The translations under genes were made by a program, and so were the position numbers. A stretch of 64,000 nucleotides of DNA from Caulobacterales bacterium (lineage in GTDB: Bacteria > Pseudomonadota > Alphaproteobacteria > Caulobacterales > Parvularculaceae), in the NCBI GenBank assembly GCA_020638525.1, contig JACKIL010000001.1:124001-188000 (forward strand). The letters run 5' to 3'. Below, piece after piece: positions 32,459-41,480 of the stretch (position 1 is its first letter; each line of letters starts with the position of its first letter). The notes under the pieces were generated by a model. That model made no database searches and had not been told where the DNA came from. It worked only from the letters and a program-made list of their open reading frames with translations.

Positions 32459-34143
32459 GCGGCTTCTTTTTCTTTCAGCCCGAGCAGATTTTCTCGGCGC
32501 TTCTTCGCATCCGCGCTCAGGACGTGATCTGTCTTTTCCCAGAATGAAGGTCGCGTGAAGAGCTGGAACAGCGCCTTGTACGCGGCGACAGAGGTGAGCA
32601 GCCAATAGAATGGCGCCGTCAACGCCGTCGGAGACAATTCCACCCAGTCGCGTTTCAGCGGTGCGATTACGGCGAGATAGATGAAGAAGAAATTTCCCGC
32701 GAGCAGAGCGAAGAGGTTCAGCGCGAGCAAGGGACCCGGGAAGACTGTCGAAATAAAATCGGAGCCGGTCGCAAGCCACAGTGCGAAGACGATCCAGAGA
32801 ATTGGGTTGATAAGCGCGCTGAAGAAATTGCCGGCGACGAAGAGTTGTGTTGCGAGCGTGCCGCGCCAGCCTGCGACGCGGTGAAAGGCGAATGGCCTGC
32901 GCATGTGCACGAGCCATGTCTGCATGTACCCCTTCATCCAGCGTGATCGCTGGCGGATCCAGTTGCGCGTCTTGCAGTTTGCTTCCTCATAGGTGGTCGA
33001 ATCGAGGATGTCGGTGCGATAGCCATGCTGCGCGAGGCGCAGGCCGAGATCGGCGTCTTCGGTGACGTTGAACGGGTCCCAGCCGCCGATTTCGATCAGA
33101 GTCCTGGTGCGGAAGAAGTTCGACGTGCCGCCAAGCGGAATCGGAATGCGCAAGGCTTCAAGCGCGGGAAGCAGATTGTCGAACCAGAGCGCATATTCGA
33201 GCGCGAACATGCGTGTCAGCCAGTTCTCCGAGGCGTTGTAATAATTGAGCCGCGCCTGAACGCAGACGAGTTTTTCGTCTCGCGCAGCGAATGCGGCGGC
33301 CGCTTTGCGAAGCTGGTCAGGCTCGGGCGAGTCTTCCGCATCATAGATGACGACGAGCTCCCCGCGCGCGAGGTAGAGCGCATGATTGCAGGCTTTCGGC
33401 TTTGTGCGCGGCTCAGAGGGCGGAACAATGATGCAATCAAAATGCCTGTCGAGACCTAGGCGTTGCGCTTCGGCGATCGTCTTTTCGTCATCAGCCTCCA
33501 TGATGAGTTTGATGTCGAGCTTTTCCGTCGGATAATCGAGCGCGTTCATCGATTGATGCAGAAGCGCGAGCCCGTCCGCTTCGTCGTATACGGGAAGAAG
33601 GATTGTGATGACGGGAAGCTCTTCGTCCGTCAGCGGCGGATCGGGTGGCGGCGCGGGCGGCGCGCTATAGCCGACAAAGGTCAGGTAGAGCCGAAAGAAG
33701 ATAGCCGCGAGGAAGTAGATCGTGACGCATACGTTGAAGGTGATGAGCGCGGAGAGCGGCGCTGCTGCGAAGAAGGCGGCCGCGGCGAGAATAAGCGCGC
33801 TCGCGATCAGCTTCTGCGCGCCCGTCATGAGGCGGTGCGCGGAAGCGTGCGGCGCCGATCTGCGAAGCGCGTGAACGGATGCTTCCGAAAGCTCAGCCTC
33901 GAAGCGCTGCTTCAGCGTGTCCCGAAAGAGCCTGCGCGGCACATAGGACGCGGCGCGCAATGGAAAGCGGGCTTCCGCCAACGGATCGCCGCTCGCTTCG
34001 ATCGCGCGCAGTTCCTCATTGGGCGCATGGCGCTGGCGGCGCCAGGGAAGACGCTCGCGCCGCGCATAGAGCTGGATGCGCTCAAACTGCTGCAATTCGC
34101 GGTCGGGCGGAGACGTCCAAAGATTAATGATCCGATGAGGCAT
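32455..34143 (-). CDS. Membrane glycosyltransferase, family 2 (cellulose-synthase-like)
   Basis: This 562-residue processive-type GT2 sits in the inner membrane. Two helices at about 110-155 precede the cytoplasmic catalytic domain with DDE (218-220), YDAED (267-271), TEDADLG (361-367) and the product-binding QRSRW (398-402). Three or more C-terminal helices follow from about 425. The D,D,D,QxxRW set is that of cellulose, chitin and hyaluronan synthases and of NfrB-like proteins. There is no PilZ domain. Its neighbours are a coupled membrane protein and an outer-membrane-type protein 12 bp upstream, which suggests a small polysaccharide synthesis and export unit. The polymer is unknown. Confidence 0.88.
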   Translation of the reverse strand: MPHRIINLWTSPPDRELQQFERIQLYARRERLPWRRQRHAPNEELRAIEASGDPLAEARFPLRAASYVPRRLFRDTLKQRFEAELSEASVHALRRSAPHASAHRLMTGAQKLIASALILAAAAFFAAAPLSALITFNVCVTIYFLAAIFFRLYLTFVGYSAPPAPPPDPPLTDEELPVITILLPVYDEADGLALLHQSMNALDYPTEKLDIKLIMEADDEKTIAEAQRLGLDRHFDCIIVPPSEPRTKPKACNHALYLARGELVVIYDAEDSPEPDQLRKAAAAFAARDEKLVCVQARLNYYNASENWLTRMFALEYALWFDNLLPALEALRIPIPLGGTSNFFRTRTLIEIGGWDPFNVTEDADLGLRLAQHGYRTDILDSTTYEEANCKTRNWIRQRSRWMKGYMQTWLVHMRRPFAFHRVAGWRGTLATQLFVAGNFFSALINPILWIVFALWLATGSDFISTVFPGPLLALNLFALLAGNFFFIYLAVIAPLKRDWVELSPTALTAPFYWLLTSVAAYKALFQLFTRPSFWEKTDHVLSADAKKRRENLLGLKEKEAA

Positions 34144-34155
34144 GATCGCCGCCCG

Positions 34156-34992
34156 TTAAAAGATGGTCCAGAAGCTGAGGAAATAGGTGTCGCCGAGAAC
34201 GAGATTTCGCCCCCCGATTTCGTGGGTGACGCCCGCCTGCAGCGAAAATCGGCGCGAAAAGCGCCAGACAGCCGATGGTTGAAGCTTTACGACGTCATAA
34301 TCGGCGCCGTCGCCCGCCTCGTTCCGCATGGAGGTCGAGGACAATGCTTCGATGAGCAACAGGATGTTCTTTGCAGGCTCGGCGCCGACGAGCGCATCGG
34401 CCCGGATCTGGTCGGCGTCGTCGCCGAAGCGCTTTCGGTAGCCTGCCTCAACGCCAGCGAAAATCTTGCACGGTTTTGAAAAGAGATTGCGGCCATAGAG
34501 CGCGCGAAGCTCTGCACCTGCGCCGTTCGCGATGAGTTCCGGCCGAGCGCCTGCATTAAGGCCCGCCGGCGCTGCGCCCGTCAGCTTCACGCTGAGAACG
34601 GATCGCCGTCCACGAAAAATTTCGTATTGCGCGAAGCCTTCGATTTCGGAAAAGCCGCTCTGCGAGCCTGCTGCATAGCTGTCTGAGTAAGTGGAAGTTC
34701 CGTATGCGATCTTTCCGCCGATGGTGAGCGTGCGCGTCAGTCCGTATTCGGCGTAGCTGTTCGTCTCAAAGCGCTCGAACCGCGAGGGGGCGAGGCCGGA
34801 CCCGGGCGGGGCGTCTTCTTGGGCGATGAAGTAGTCTGCGCGGGTGGAGAGGAAAATCTCGCCATCCGCCCGCGCCCAGGGGGAGGCGTGGGATGGCGAA
34901 GCAGTCAGGAGGGCGCTCCCCAGGAGCGCCGCAAGGGGCGCAAGCCTCCACGCCCGGCGCGCATGGCGCATGCCGATGTTAGCCCCCGCCAT
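34156..34992 (-). CDS. Predicted outer-membrane or periplasmic beta-barrel-like protein
   Basis: This 278-residue protein has a signal peptide (PLAALLGSALLTASPSHA, cleavage after SHA). The rest alternates aromatic and polar residues in strands such as SYAEYGLTRTLTIGGKIAYG and ends with the aromatic FLSFWTIF, as outer-membrane barrels do. No named family is recognised. The ATG at 34992 with GAGGGG upstream is chosen; 34971 is equally possible and keeps the signal. It ends 12 bp before the glycosyltransferase start and probably serves the same polymer. Confidence 0.65.
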   Translation of the reverse strand: MAGANIGMRHARRAWRLAPLAALLGSALLTASPSHASPWARADGEIFLSTRADYFIAQEDAPPGSGLAPSRFERFETNSYAEYGLTRTLTIGGKIAYGTSTYSDSYAAGSQSGFSEIEGFAQYEIFRGRRSVLSVKLTGAAPAGLNAGARPELIANGAGAELRALYGRNLFSKPCKIFAGVEAGYRKRFGDDADQIRADALVGAEPAKNILLLIEALSSTSMRNEAGDGADYDVVKLQPSAVWRFSRRFSLQAGVTHEIGGRNLVLGDTYFLSFWTIF

Positions 34993-35119
34993 GTGGCGCA
35001 ACCCCTCGCGCAGCCCCCACTGGTCATTGCGCCTGCCTGGCAAACGCGAAGGGGAGGCTACCTGCTCGCAATGCGCGCGCTAGCAACTTTGGGTTGTTGT
35101 GGAAAAATTGTGGCGAACT

Positions 35120-35320
35120 CTACTTTCCGAGGAGGCGCAAAATCACCGTCAGCACAATGCTGACGATGATCATCGTAGTGATGGGAAAGTAGAAGGACAC
35201 GTTGTCTTTCTGGATGAAGATGTCGCCCGGCAGGCGCCCGAGCCCCAGCTTTGACAGCCACGGCCAGAAGAGACCGGCCGCAAGCAGGGCGGCGCCAAGA
35301 ATGATGAGCAGCTTCTGCAT
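35120..35320 (-). CDS. DUF2905 small membrane protein
   Basis: This 66-residue protein matches the DUF2905 pattern: a first helix (LLIILGAALLAAGLFWPW), the conserved loop GRLPGDIFIQKDN, then FYFPITTMIIVSIVLTVILRL. It should have two helices in the inner membrane. The function is unknown throughout the family. The ATG at 35320 is preferred over an in-frame start at 35347, because the family begins at MQKLLI or its equivalent. Confidence 0.85.
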   Translation of the reverse strand: MQKLLIILGAALLAAGLFWPWLSKLGLGRLPGDIFIQKDNVSFYFPITTMIIVSIVLTVILRLLGK

Positions 35321-35502
35321 CGGTCTTGCTCCGTCGTCCGCCTTCATGTGCGCTGGGCGCCGGGCTGGATCAAGCCTTGACGCAGCGCAGGCGAGGGGCG
35401 GCCAGAAAGGCGGCCGGAAGGGCTCGCCTTCCCCCGGTGCTATCTGCTAAAGCGCCCCCAACAACCTTCCTGAGACCCTACCAATCGAGGACAACCTCAC
35501 TC

Positions 35503-35724
35503 ATGTCGAAAGATCCGGAACGCATCACCATTCTCGCCCGCGAATTCACGGCCGCGGCGCTTGAGTTTCACCGCGGACGCATGGCCGAAAAGGGCTATCG
35601 GATGGAAGGCTCGATCACGCCGCGCACCTTCAAAATGATCGAAGGTCAGAATCAGCCCGCCGATCTGTTCAACGGCGAGCCGCTCTTCGCAGTGACTTTC
35701 ATTAAGCGCGAAGCTGCTGATTAA
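35503..35724 (+). CDS. Hypothetical 73-residue protein
   Basis: This small soluble protein (MSKDPERITILAREFT...) is Arg/Glu-rich at first and ends with a beta-like stretch LFAVTFIKREAAD. No family is recognised and no signal or membrane segment is present. The ATG at 35503 is the natural start; an open frame upstream has no ribosome-binding site. The stop overlaps the convergent aguB stop by three or four bases. Composition resembles neighbouring genes, so it is probably real. Confidence 0.6.
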   Translation: MSKDPERITILAREFTAAALEFHRGRMAEKGYRMEGSITPRTFKMIEGQNQPADLFNGEPLFAVTFIKREAAD

Positions 35725-36581
35725 TCCTTTGCAGGCGCGCCTGCGAGCGCGCCATAGAGTTCCGGCCGCCGATCACGGAAGAAGCCCCAACCCGCGCGTA
35801 GCTCTGCAATCCGGTCAGGCTCGATGGTCGCCGCGAGGAAGCCATCCTCCGTGCGCCCGAACTCGGCGAGGAAATCGCCGCCTTCATCGCTGATGAAGGA
35901 CGAGCCGTAAAACACCTGACCGCCTTCGTCACCGATGCGGTTCGCTGCGGCGACAGGAACGACATTCGAAACGGCGTGGCCGATCATCGCGCGCCGCCAG
36001 CGCGGCTGGGTGTCGAGCGAAGGGTTCTCCGGTTCCGAACCGATGGCCGTCGGATAGAGCAGCACTTCCGCGCCTTGCAGCATCATCGCGCGGGCTGTCT
36101 CCGGGAACCACTGGTCCCAGCAAATGCCGACGCCGATGCGGCCGAATTTCGTCGACCATGTTTTGAAGCCCGTATCGCCCGGCTTGAAGTAGAATTTCTC
36201 CTCATAGCCCGGCCCGTCCGGAATGTGGCTCTTGCGATAGACGCCGAGCAGCGCGCCGTCTGCGTCCGCCATGACGAGGCTGTTGTAATATTCCTGGCCG
36301 GCCTTCTCGAAGATCGAGAGCGGCAGCACGACGCCAAGCTCCTTTGCAAGCGGGGCGAGCGATGTGACGACGGGGTGCTCCTTATACGGATGAGCGGAGG
36401 CGAACCAGCGCGTCTCCTCCGTCTTGCAGAAATAGGGGCCCTGAAAGAGTTCGGGCGGCAATATCACCTGCGCGCCGTCTTTCGCCGCCGCCCGCACGAG
36501 CTTTTCGACGGTCTTGATGTTCGCCGCCATATCTTCGCCGAAGGCGGCTTGAAGGACGGCGATGCGAATCTGTCTGGCCAT
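35721..36581 (-). CDS. aguB: N-carbamoylputrescine amidase
   Basis: This 286-residue nitrilase-superfamily enzyme hydrolyses N-carbamoylputrescine to putrescine, CO2 and ammonia in the arginine-agmatine route. The catalytic triad is Glu44 (LPPELFQGPYF), Lys117 (YRKSHIPDGPG) and Cys154 (GVGICWDQWFPE), all in contexts typical of AguB. Length is normal. The partner agmatine deiminase gene is not in the window. It is divergent from the isomerase-like gene at 36719 over 137 bp. Confidence 0.93.
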   Translation of the reverse strand: MARQIRIAVLQAAFGEDMAANIKTVEKLVRAAAKDGAQVILPPELFQGPYFCKTEETRWFASAHPYKEHPVVTSLAPLAKELGVVLPLSIFEKAGQEYYNSLVMADADGALLGVYRKSHIPDGPGYEEKFYFKPGDTGFKTWSTKFGRIGVGICWDQWFPETARAMMLQGAEVLLYPTAIGSEPENPSLDTQPRWRRAMIGHAVSNVVPVAAANRIGDEGGQVFYGSSFISDEGGDFLAEFGRTEDGFLAATIEPDRIAELRAGWGFFRDRRPELYGALAGAPAKD

Positions 36582-36718
36582 GAGCGGTCTCTTTCACTTC
36601 TCTCAGCGCGCCCGGCTGCGGCCCGCGCTTGACGAGATAGCGGGCGCGCACCGAACATTCAACGAGGGCCGCGGCCCCGCCAGAAACACAAAAATGTAAG
36701 CCGGGAGGAGAAACCTGC

Positions 36719-37360
36719 ATGGCCCGCCTCGATATCTATTGGTCTTTCCGGAGCCCATATTCGCATCTGGCGATCGACCGGCTTGTCGATATTTCCAGAA
36801 AATTTTCGGTGGAGACGCATTTTCGCCCGGTGCGCCCGCTCGCCATGCGCGAGCCGGACTTCTTCGAGCGCGGGCGGCCGCAATTCCTGCCCTATCTCTT
36901 CAAGGACGTGCTGCGCGAATCCGAGCGGCTCGGCGTTCCCTTCGGGTTTCCCCGGCCCGATCCGATCAAGATGGATATGGCGAGCGGCAAGGTCGATCCG
37001 GACCAACCTATTCTGAACGGCGTCATGAGGCTCGCCATCGCCGCCATCGCGAAAGGCAAGGGCCTTGAGTTCGCGCAGGCCGTCTCGAAGCGGATCTGGG
37101 GCGGGGCGGAGAATTGGTGCGACGCAGGGCCCATGGCCGAAGCAGCGGCGGAAGCAGGGCTCGACCTCGCCTCGCTGCAGGACTGGGCGGCCTCGCACGA
37201 AGAAGAAATCCGGAAGACGATCACCGAAAGCGAGGCCGAACAGCTAAAGCATCATTGGGGCGTGCCGCTGATGGTGCTCGATGAGGAGCCGTTCTTCGGA
37301 CAGGACCGTCTCGATTCGCTCGTCTGGCGCCTCGAAAAGCTTGGCCTCAGGAAGGGGTGA
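36719..37360 (+). CDS. DsbA-fold 2-hydroxychromene-2-carboxylate isomerase family protein
   Basis: This 213-residue thioredoxin-fold protein lacks the CxxC of DsbA and has instead SFRSPYSHLA, where a Ser replaces the reactive Cys, as in HCCA isomerases and kappa-class glutathione transferases. The C-terminal GVPLMVLDEEPFFGQDRLD is the usual family ending. HCCA isomerases act in naphthalene breakdown, but no aromatic pathway lies nearby, so the substrate here is open. GGAGGAG lies nine bases before the ATG. Confidence 0.85.
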   Translation: MARLDIYWSFRSPYSHLAIDRLVDISRKFSVETHFRPVRPLAMREPDFFERGRPQFLPYLFKDVLRESERLGVPFGFPRPDPIKMDMASGKVDPDQPILNGVMRLAIAAIAKGKGLEFAQAVSKRIWGGAENWCDAGPMAEAAAEAGLDLASLQDWAASHEEEIRKTITESEAEQLKHHWGVPLMVLDEEPFFGQDRLDSLVWRLEKLGLRKG

Positions 37361-37415
37361 ACGAGGCTTTGCCCCGCGGCCCGGATTGCGCGATCATCCC
37401 CGCCGAGGGTGGAGA

Positions 37416-37967
37416 ATGAGGATTCTAATGAAAAGCGGAACAGCAATTGCGCGCGCCGGGGTTTTCGCCGCAGCACTCCTTTCTTTGGGTTCGGTTCCGG
37501 CGCATGCGGAAGTCGCAGCGCAGGGCGAGGCGGGCTTCAGGGTCGAACACAGCGTCATCGCCAATGTGAGCGAGAAGAAGGCTTGGGCCGCCGTGCTGGC
37601 GCCGGGCGCCTGGTGGTCGTCAGAACACAGCTGGTCCGGCGATGCTCGGAACATGCGCCTCGACGCGAAGCTCGGCGGATGCTGGTGCGAGCGGTGGAAG
37701 GGCGGGGAAGTCCGCCATATGAGCGTCGTCGCGCTTTTTCCCGGCTCGAAGATCGTCCTGGAGGGCGGGCTCGGGCCGCTGCAGGCGATGGGCGTCAGCG
37801 GCGCGATGACGATTTCCGTGACACCAGAAGGCGAGGGTTCGAAAATCTCCTTCAGCTATTCAGTCGGCGGCGTATTCGATCCGCCGGCCGCGGCGCTCGC
37901 GCCTGCAGTGGATGGCGTCATCGGCGAACAGGCGGGGCGGCTCAAATCCTATCTCGAAGCTGAGTGA
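37416..37967 (+). CDS. Exported SRPBCC (START-like) family protein
   Basis: This protein of about 183 residues has a signal peptide (GVFAAALLSLGSVPAHA). An AHSA1/SRPBCC-like fold follows: an EHSVIANVSEKKAWAAV start, a WWSSEHSWSG stretch, and a C-terminal long helix (ALAPAVDGVIGEQAGRLKSYLEA). Such domains bind hydrophobic ligands in a deep cavity; most are cytoplasmic, so a signal peptide is somewhat unusual. The ATG at 37416 has GGAG in front. No partner is evident. Confidence 0.75.
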   Translation: MRILMKSGTAIARAGVFAAALLSLGSVPAHAEVAAQGEAGFRVEHSVIANVSEKKAWAAVLAPGAWWSSEHSWSGDARNMRLDAKLGGCWCERWKGGEVRHMSVVALFPGSKIVLEGGLGPLQAMGVSGAMTISVTPEGEGSKISFSYSVGGVFDPPAAALAPAVDGVIGEQAGRLKSYLEAE

Positions 37968-38062
37968 TCGCGCCTGCGCGCGAAGACCGCGCCGCTAAAT
38001 GGTGGACGAAGCACGCCGCGACGCCCTAGTTTGTCTTGGGGCAGGGTGAACGGGAGTAAGCC

Positions 38063-38383
38063 ATGAATATGAACAGCAAATATCTCGCGCTCGTTGCGAT
38101 CGCCGGAATCGTCGGCGGCTGCGCGACGTTGTCGCCCGCGTCGCGAATTGAATCGCAGCTCGTCTCGCTTGGCGTCTCGAAGCCCCGCGCGGTTTGCCTC
38201 TCCGAGGAACTCGACAGGCGCCTCGACCGCAAGGATCTGAACGACGTCGCCGACTTCCTAGAAAATCTCAATCGCGCGCAATCTCCGGGCGGCGCGCTCG
38301 ACGCGCTCTTGAGCATCGACAATGCGGACGCCGCCGCCGCGATCGCGAGCGCCGGCCTTTCCTGCGCGCTCGGCAAAGACTGA
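38063..38383 (+). CDS. Small putative lipoprotein
   Basis: This 106-residue protein starts with a lipoprotein signal: MNMNSKYLALVAIAGIVGGC, with lipobox IVGGC and lipidated Cys at residue 20. The mature part is short, helical and charged (CLSEELDRRLDRKDLNDVADFLENL). No family is recognised. GGGAGTAAG precedes the ATG. It lies 39 bp before the beta-lactamase-fold hydrolase on the same strand and may share its transcript. Confidence 0.75.
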   Translation: MNMNSKYLALVAIAGIVGGCATLSPASRIESQLVSLGVSKPRAVCLSEELDRRLDRKDLNDVADFLENLNRAQSPGGALDALLSIDNADAAAAIASAGLSCALGKD

Positions 38384-38422
38384 CCCCACACGGCGCAGCA
38401 ATAGAAGAAACAGGTTCGACGG

Positions 38423-39556
38423 ATGAGCAACGGAACGCCGATCAGCGGCCTTGCGAACGCGCCTTTTAAAGGCGTGCGCGAGGCTTTTGCGAAGAACTTC
38501 GCCGACGATACGGAATTGGGCGCGAGCTTCGCGGTGTTCATCGATGGCGAACCTGTCGTCGATCTGCTGGGCGGCTATTGCGACCGGGCGGGCGAAAAAC
38601 CGTGGTCGGATGAAACGCTCGCCGGCATCTATTCGAGCGGCAAGGCGGTGCTTGCGATGCTCGTCGCGCGCGCCGTCACCGCCGGGCAGATCGATTACGA
38701 CGCGCCGGTCGCGCGCTACTGGCCGGAATTCGCCGGCGGCGGCAAAGAGACGATCACCGTCGCCGATGTGATGTCGCATCAGGCCGGGCTCTCCGGGCTT
38801 CCTGAAGAGATGCCGCCGGAAACCTGGCTCGACTGGGAAGCGATTTGCAGGCGCATCGAAAAAATGGCGCCGCTCTGGCCGCCGCGCACAGCGAACGGCT
38901 ATTCGCCGCAACTTGTCGGCTTTGTCGTCGGCGAACTCCTCCGCCGCACGACGGGGCGGGGCGTCGCGCAAATGCTCCGCGAAGATTTCAACGGCGAAGG
39001 CGGTTTCGATATTTTCTGCGCCATGCGGCCCGAAGAAATCGCGCGTGCGTCCTACGTGAAGAAGCCGCCTTCAGCGCCCAATCTCGGGCCGACAAATCCG
39101 GTCAAGGAGCTTGCATTCCAGAAGCCCTGGTCCGCACCCGGCAAAGTCAGCCAGGAGCAGTGGATGGCGGCTGAAATTCCGGCGTCGAACATGCATGCGA
39201 ATGCGCGCGCGCTTGCGGGTATCGTGCAGCCGCTCGCCAATCGTGGGCGAACGATTGGCGGTGAGACGATCTTGAGCGCGGCAGCGATCGACGGCGCGCT
39301 CGCCGAACGCATTCGCGGCGACGATCTCGTCCTGCCGTTTCATCTTGCGTGGTGCGCCGGGCTGATGCGCAACATCAACAAGCATTTCGGCCCGAGCGAG
39401 ACGGCCTATGGCCATGCCGGCTTCGGCGGCTCATGCGTCGTCGTCGATCCGGCGCATCGCCTGACAGCGGCCTATGTGATGAACCGCATGTCGCCGCATC
39501 TCGTTGGCGATCCGCGGTCCATCGTTCTGCTCGATGCGGTCTACGCGGCGCTCTAG
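38423..39556 (+). CDS. Serine hydrolase of the beta-lactamase (EstB-like) family
   Basis: This 377-residue protein of the PF00144 type has the SxxK nucleophile pair Ser71/Lys74 (YSSGKAV), the second-motif Tyr160 (GYSPQLVGF, with Pro where AmpC has Asn) and HAGFGGS near 331-337 in place of KTG. These are the marks of class VIII carboxylesterases and peptidase-like hydrolases, less so of true beta-lactamases. There is no signal peptide, so it acts in the cytoplasm. The substrate is unknown. Confidence 0.88.
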   Translation: MSNGTPISGLANAPFKGVREAFAKNFADDTELGASFAVFIDGEPVVDLLGGYCDRAGEKPWSDETLAGIYSSGKAVLAMLVARAVTAGQIDYDAPVARYWPEFAGGGKETITVADVMSHQAGLSGLPEEMPPETWLDWEAICRRIEKMAPLWPPRTANGYSPQLVGFVVGELLRRTTGRGVAQMLREDFNGEGGFDIFCAMRPEEIARASYVKKPPSAPNLGPTNPVKELAFQKPWSAPGKVSQEQWMAAEIPASNMHANARALAGIVQPLANRGRTIGGETILSAAAIDGALAERIRGDDLVLPFHLAWCAGLMRNINKHFGPSETAYGHAGFGGSCVVVDPAHRLTAAYVMNRMSPHLVGDPRSIVLLDAVYAAL

Positions 39557-39562
39557 CGCGCG

Positions 39563-39871
39563 TCAGAACCAGAACCGAAAATCGACCGTCACATGAGCGG
39601 GCTGCGGATAACCGGGCATGCTCTTCGACAGCGCTTGCGCATCTTCAAGCGCGTCAGCTTCGATATTGGTGTCGACCATCGCGCGCCGCCCGCGGGCGTC
39701 GACTGAAAAGGCGGCGCCGGCGAGTGTGAAGACGGCGAGTCTTGCGCCAGTCCCGACGCCGTAATCAGACGGCGCGAAGGCAGGATCGGCGGTGGCGGGC
39801 TCGCCGCGGGCGGGCGAGATCGTCGAACAGGCGAGCGCGACCGCACCGGCCGCGAGCTTTACGTAGATCAT
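39563..39871 (-). CDS. Small exported hypothetical protein
   Basis: The 102-residue protein has a signal peptide (YVKLAAGAVALACSTISPARG) and a short mature part that ends VTVDFRFWF, like the last strand of a barrel or periplasmic domain. No family is recognised. The ATG at 39871 has GGGAGAGGGAA in front and is preferred to 39910. It is convergent with the serine hydrolase, with six bases between. Confidence 0.6.
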   Translation of the reverse strand: MIYVKLAAGAVALACSTISPARGEPATADPAFAPSDYGVGTGARLAVFTLAGAAFSVDARGRRAMVDTNIEADALEDAQALSKSMPGYPQPAHVTVDFRFWF

Positions 39872-39994
39872 TTCCCTCTCCCTTCTCTCGAGGGGAAAGC
39901 CTCGCTGCAAGTTCTGACAGATCGTTTATGTTCGGCGGGGGAATTTATCGAAAAGCGAGCGGCGTATTCCGATCAAAAGGAATTCAAAACTGTA

Positions 39995-40954
39995 TCAAAA
40001 GCGCCGCTTCAGCCAATCTGTGATGGCTGCATTCAGTTGCTCCGGCTTCTCCCACATCACCCAATGTCCGCATCCGGACAATACGCGCTTTTCGAGATCG
40101 GGAATAAGCGCTTCCATGCCTTCCGCGCTTTCGGGCGGCAGGAAAAGGTCGAGCTCGGCGCCGATCCATAGCGAAGGCGCGGCGATTGTCTGTTCGCGTC
40201 CTTCCATGAGCGCCCAGTTGCAGTCGACATTGCGGTAGATGTTGATGCCGCCGCGAAAGCCGGACTTCTTGTAGGCGTCGATATAGACCTGAAGGTCTTC
40301 TCGGGAGAGGACGACATCTTCCATCTTCGGCGCGCCGCCTTCGGCGAAGCGGGACATCAAATCGAAAACGCCGGGGATAAGCGCAAGCCAGCGCTCGCGC
40401 GGCGCAGGCTTTCTGAAGATGAAAGGGAAGAAGCGTTCGACATCGCTCTCGAAGAGCTTTTCGGGCGCGTCTTCTTCCTGAAACCGGACAATGTAGTGGT
40501 TCGGCGTGAATCGTTTGGCGAGGATCTGCAGGGGCGGAACAGGCGGGCGAGGGCGCAGGGGTGTCGAAACGCCGATGACGCCCGCGACGCGTTCCGGATG
40601 AAGCTGGCCCATCGCCCAGACGAGCGCGCCGCCCCAGTCATGGCCGCAGAAGATCGCTTTCTCTATGCCGAGCGCATCGAGCAGCGCGACGAAATCCCCG
40701 GTGATATGCGCGGCGTCATAGAGCGTTTTGTCTTCTGGCGCGTCCGACGCGCCGAAGCCTTTGAGGTCAATCGCGATGACCTTGAAGCCGGCTTTCGCGA
40801 GCGGGCCCATCTGGTTCTTCCAGGAATAGGCGAGCTCCGGCCAGCCATGGACGAGGATGATCGGAGGACGGCCGGGCGCGCCTTCGCCGGCTTGATAAGT
40901 CGCGAGGCGAACATCGCCCGCCTGAACGAAGATCGGTTCCGGAAAGTCTTTCAT
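39995..40954 (-). CDS. Alpha/beta hydrolase, epoxide-hydrolase-like
   Basis: This 319-residue alpha/beta hydrolase has the oxyanion motif HGWPE (36-40) and an Asp nucleophile, Asp106, in CGHDWGGA, as in epoxide hydrolases and haloalkane dehalogenases. The catalytic His lies in GCGHWVMWEKP near 297. Lid-region tyrosines in HYIVRFQ and the stretch SGFRGGINIYRN favour an epoxide hydrolase. The natural substrate is unknown. Confidence 0.88.
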   Translation of the reverse strand: MKDFPEPIFVQAGDVRLATYQAGEGAPGRPPIILVHGWPELAYSWKNQMGPLAKAGFKVIAIDLKGFGASDAPEDKTLYDAAHITGDFVALLDALGIEKAIFCGHDWGGALVWAMGQLHPERVAGVIGVSTPLRPRPPVPPLQILAKRFTPNHYIVRFQEEDAPEKLFESDVERFFPFIFRKPAPRERWLALIPGVFDLMSRFAEGGAPKMEDVVLSREDLQVYIDAYKKSGFRGGINIYRNVDCNWALMEGREQTIAAPSLWIGAELDLFLPPESAEGMEALIPDLEKRVLSGCGHWVMWEKPEQLNAAITDWLKRRF

Positions 40955-41054
40955 GCCGCCAGCATGTGCCTCGCCGACGGCGCCGGCAAGGTGCGCGCGC
41001 AGTCTGCTGACGGCGCTTTCATGCGCTGCAGCAATCGGCTAGAGGCTTTGTCCC

Positions 41055-41480
41055 ATGTCGACGAATGAAGAACTCTATAAATTTCCCGCGCCCGAAGGTT
41101 GGGTCTCGAAGCAGGTCCTCGACGGCTTCGGTTATGTGGCGGGGCCGTATTATTTTCGCGCCGATCCTGCGACGCCGGGCGTCGGCTTTTATGCCGAAGA
41201 ACGCCATACGAATCTTCGGGGAATTATTCATGGCGGCGCGTTGCTGACTCTGGCCGACATGTCGCTCTTCGACATCTGCTTCAGGAAGATCGGCCGCTTC
41301 AAGGCGGTGACGGTGACGCTCAACTCCGAGTTTCTCGGTGCGGGCCCCGTCGGCGAATTTATCGAAGCGACTGGCGAGATGACCGGCGGCGGCAAATCGC
41401 TTCTTTTCGCGCGTGGCATCGTCACCGCGAAGGGCAAACCGCTTCTCAGTTTTTCGGGGACGCTGAAGCGGTTTGAGTAA
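41055..41480 (+). CDS. PaaI-like hotdog thioesterase
   Basis: This 141-residue hotdog-fold protein contains IIHGGALLTLADMSLFD, the HGG-x-LxxLAD motif of PaaI/COG2050 acyl-CoA thioesterases, with the conserved acidic Asp. It probably hydrolyses acyl- or aryl-CoA. The 3-prime end overlaps the convergent rarD gene by 35 bp. It is divergent from the epoxide-hydrolase-like gene. Confidence 0.85.
   Translation: MSTNEELYKFPAPEGWVSKQVLDGFGYVAGPYYFRADPATPGVGFYAEERHTNLRGIIHGGALLTLADMSLFDICFRKIGRFKAVTVTLNSEFLGAGPVGEFIEATGEMTGGGKSLLFARGIVTAKGKPLLSFSGTLKRFE

Noticed and set aside
32459..32917. Upstream extension of the membrane protein at 31670-32458
   Set aside because: It would overlap the glycosyltransferase by over 450 bp out of frame with Arg-rich sequence; the ATGA overlap at 32458 is the natural start.
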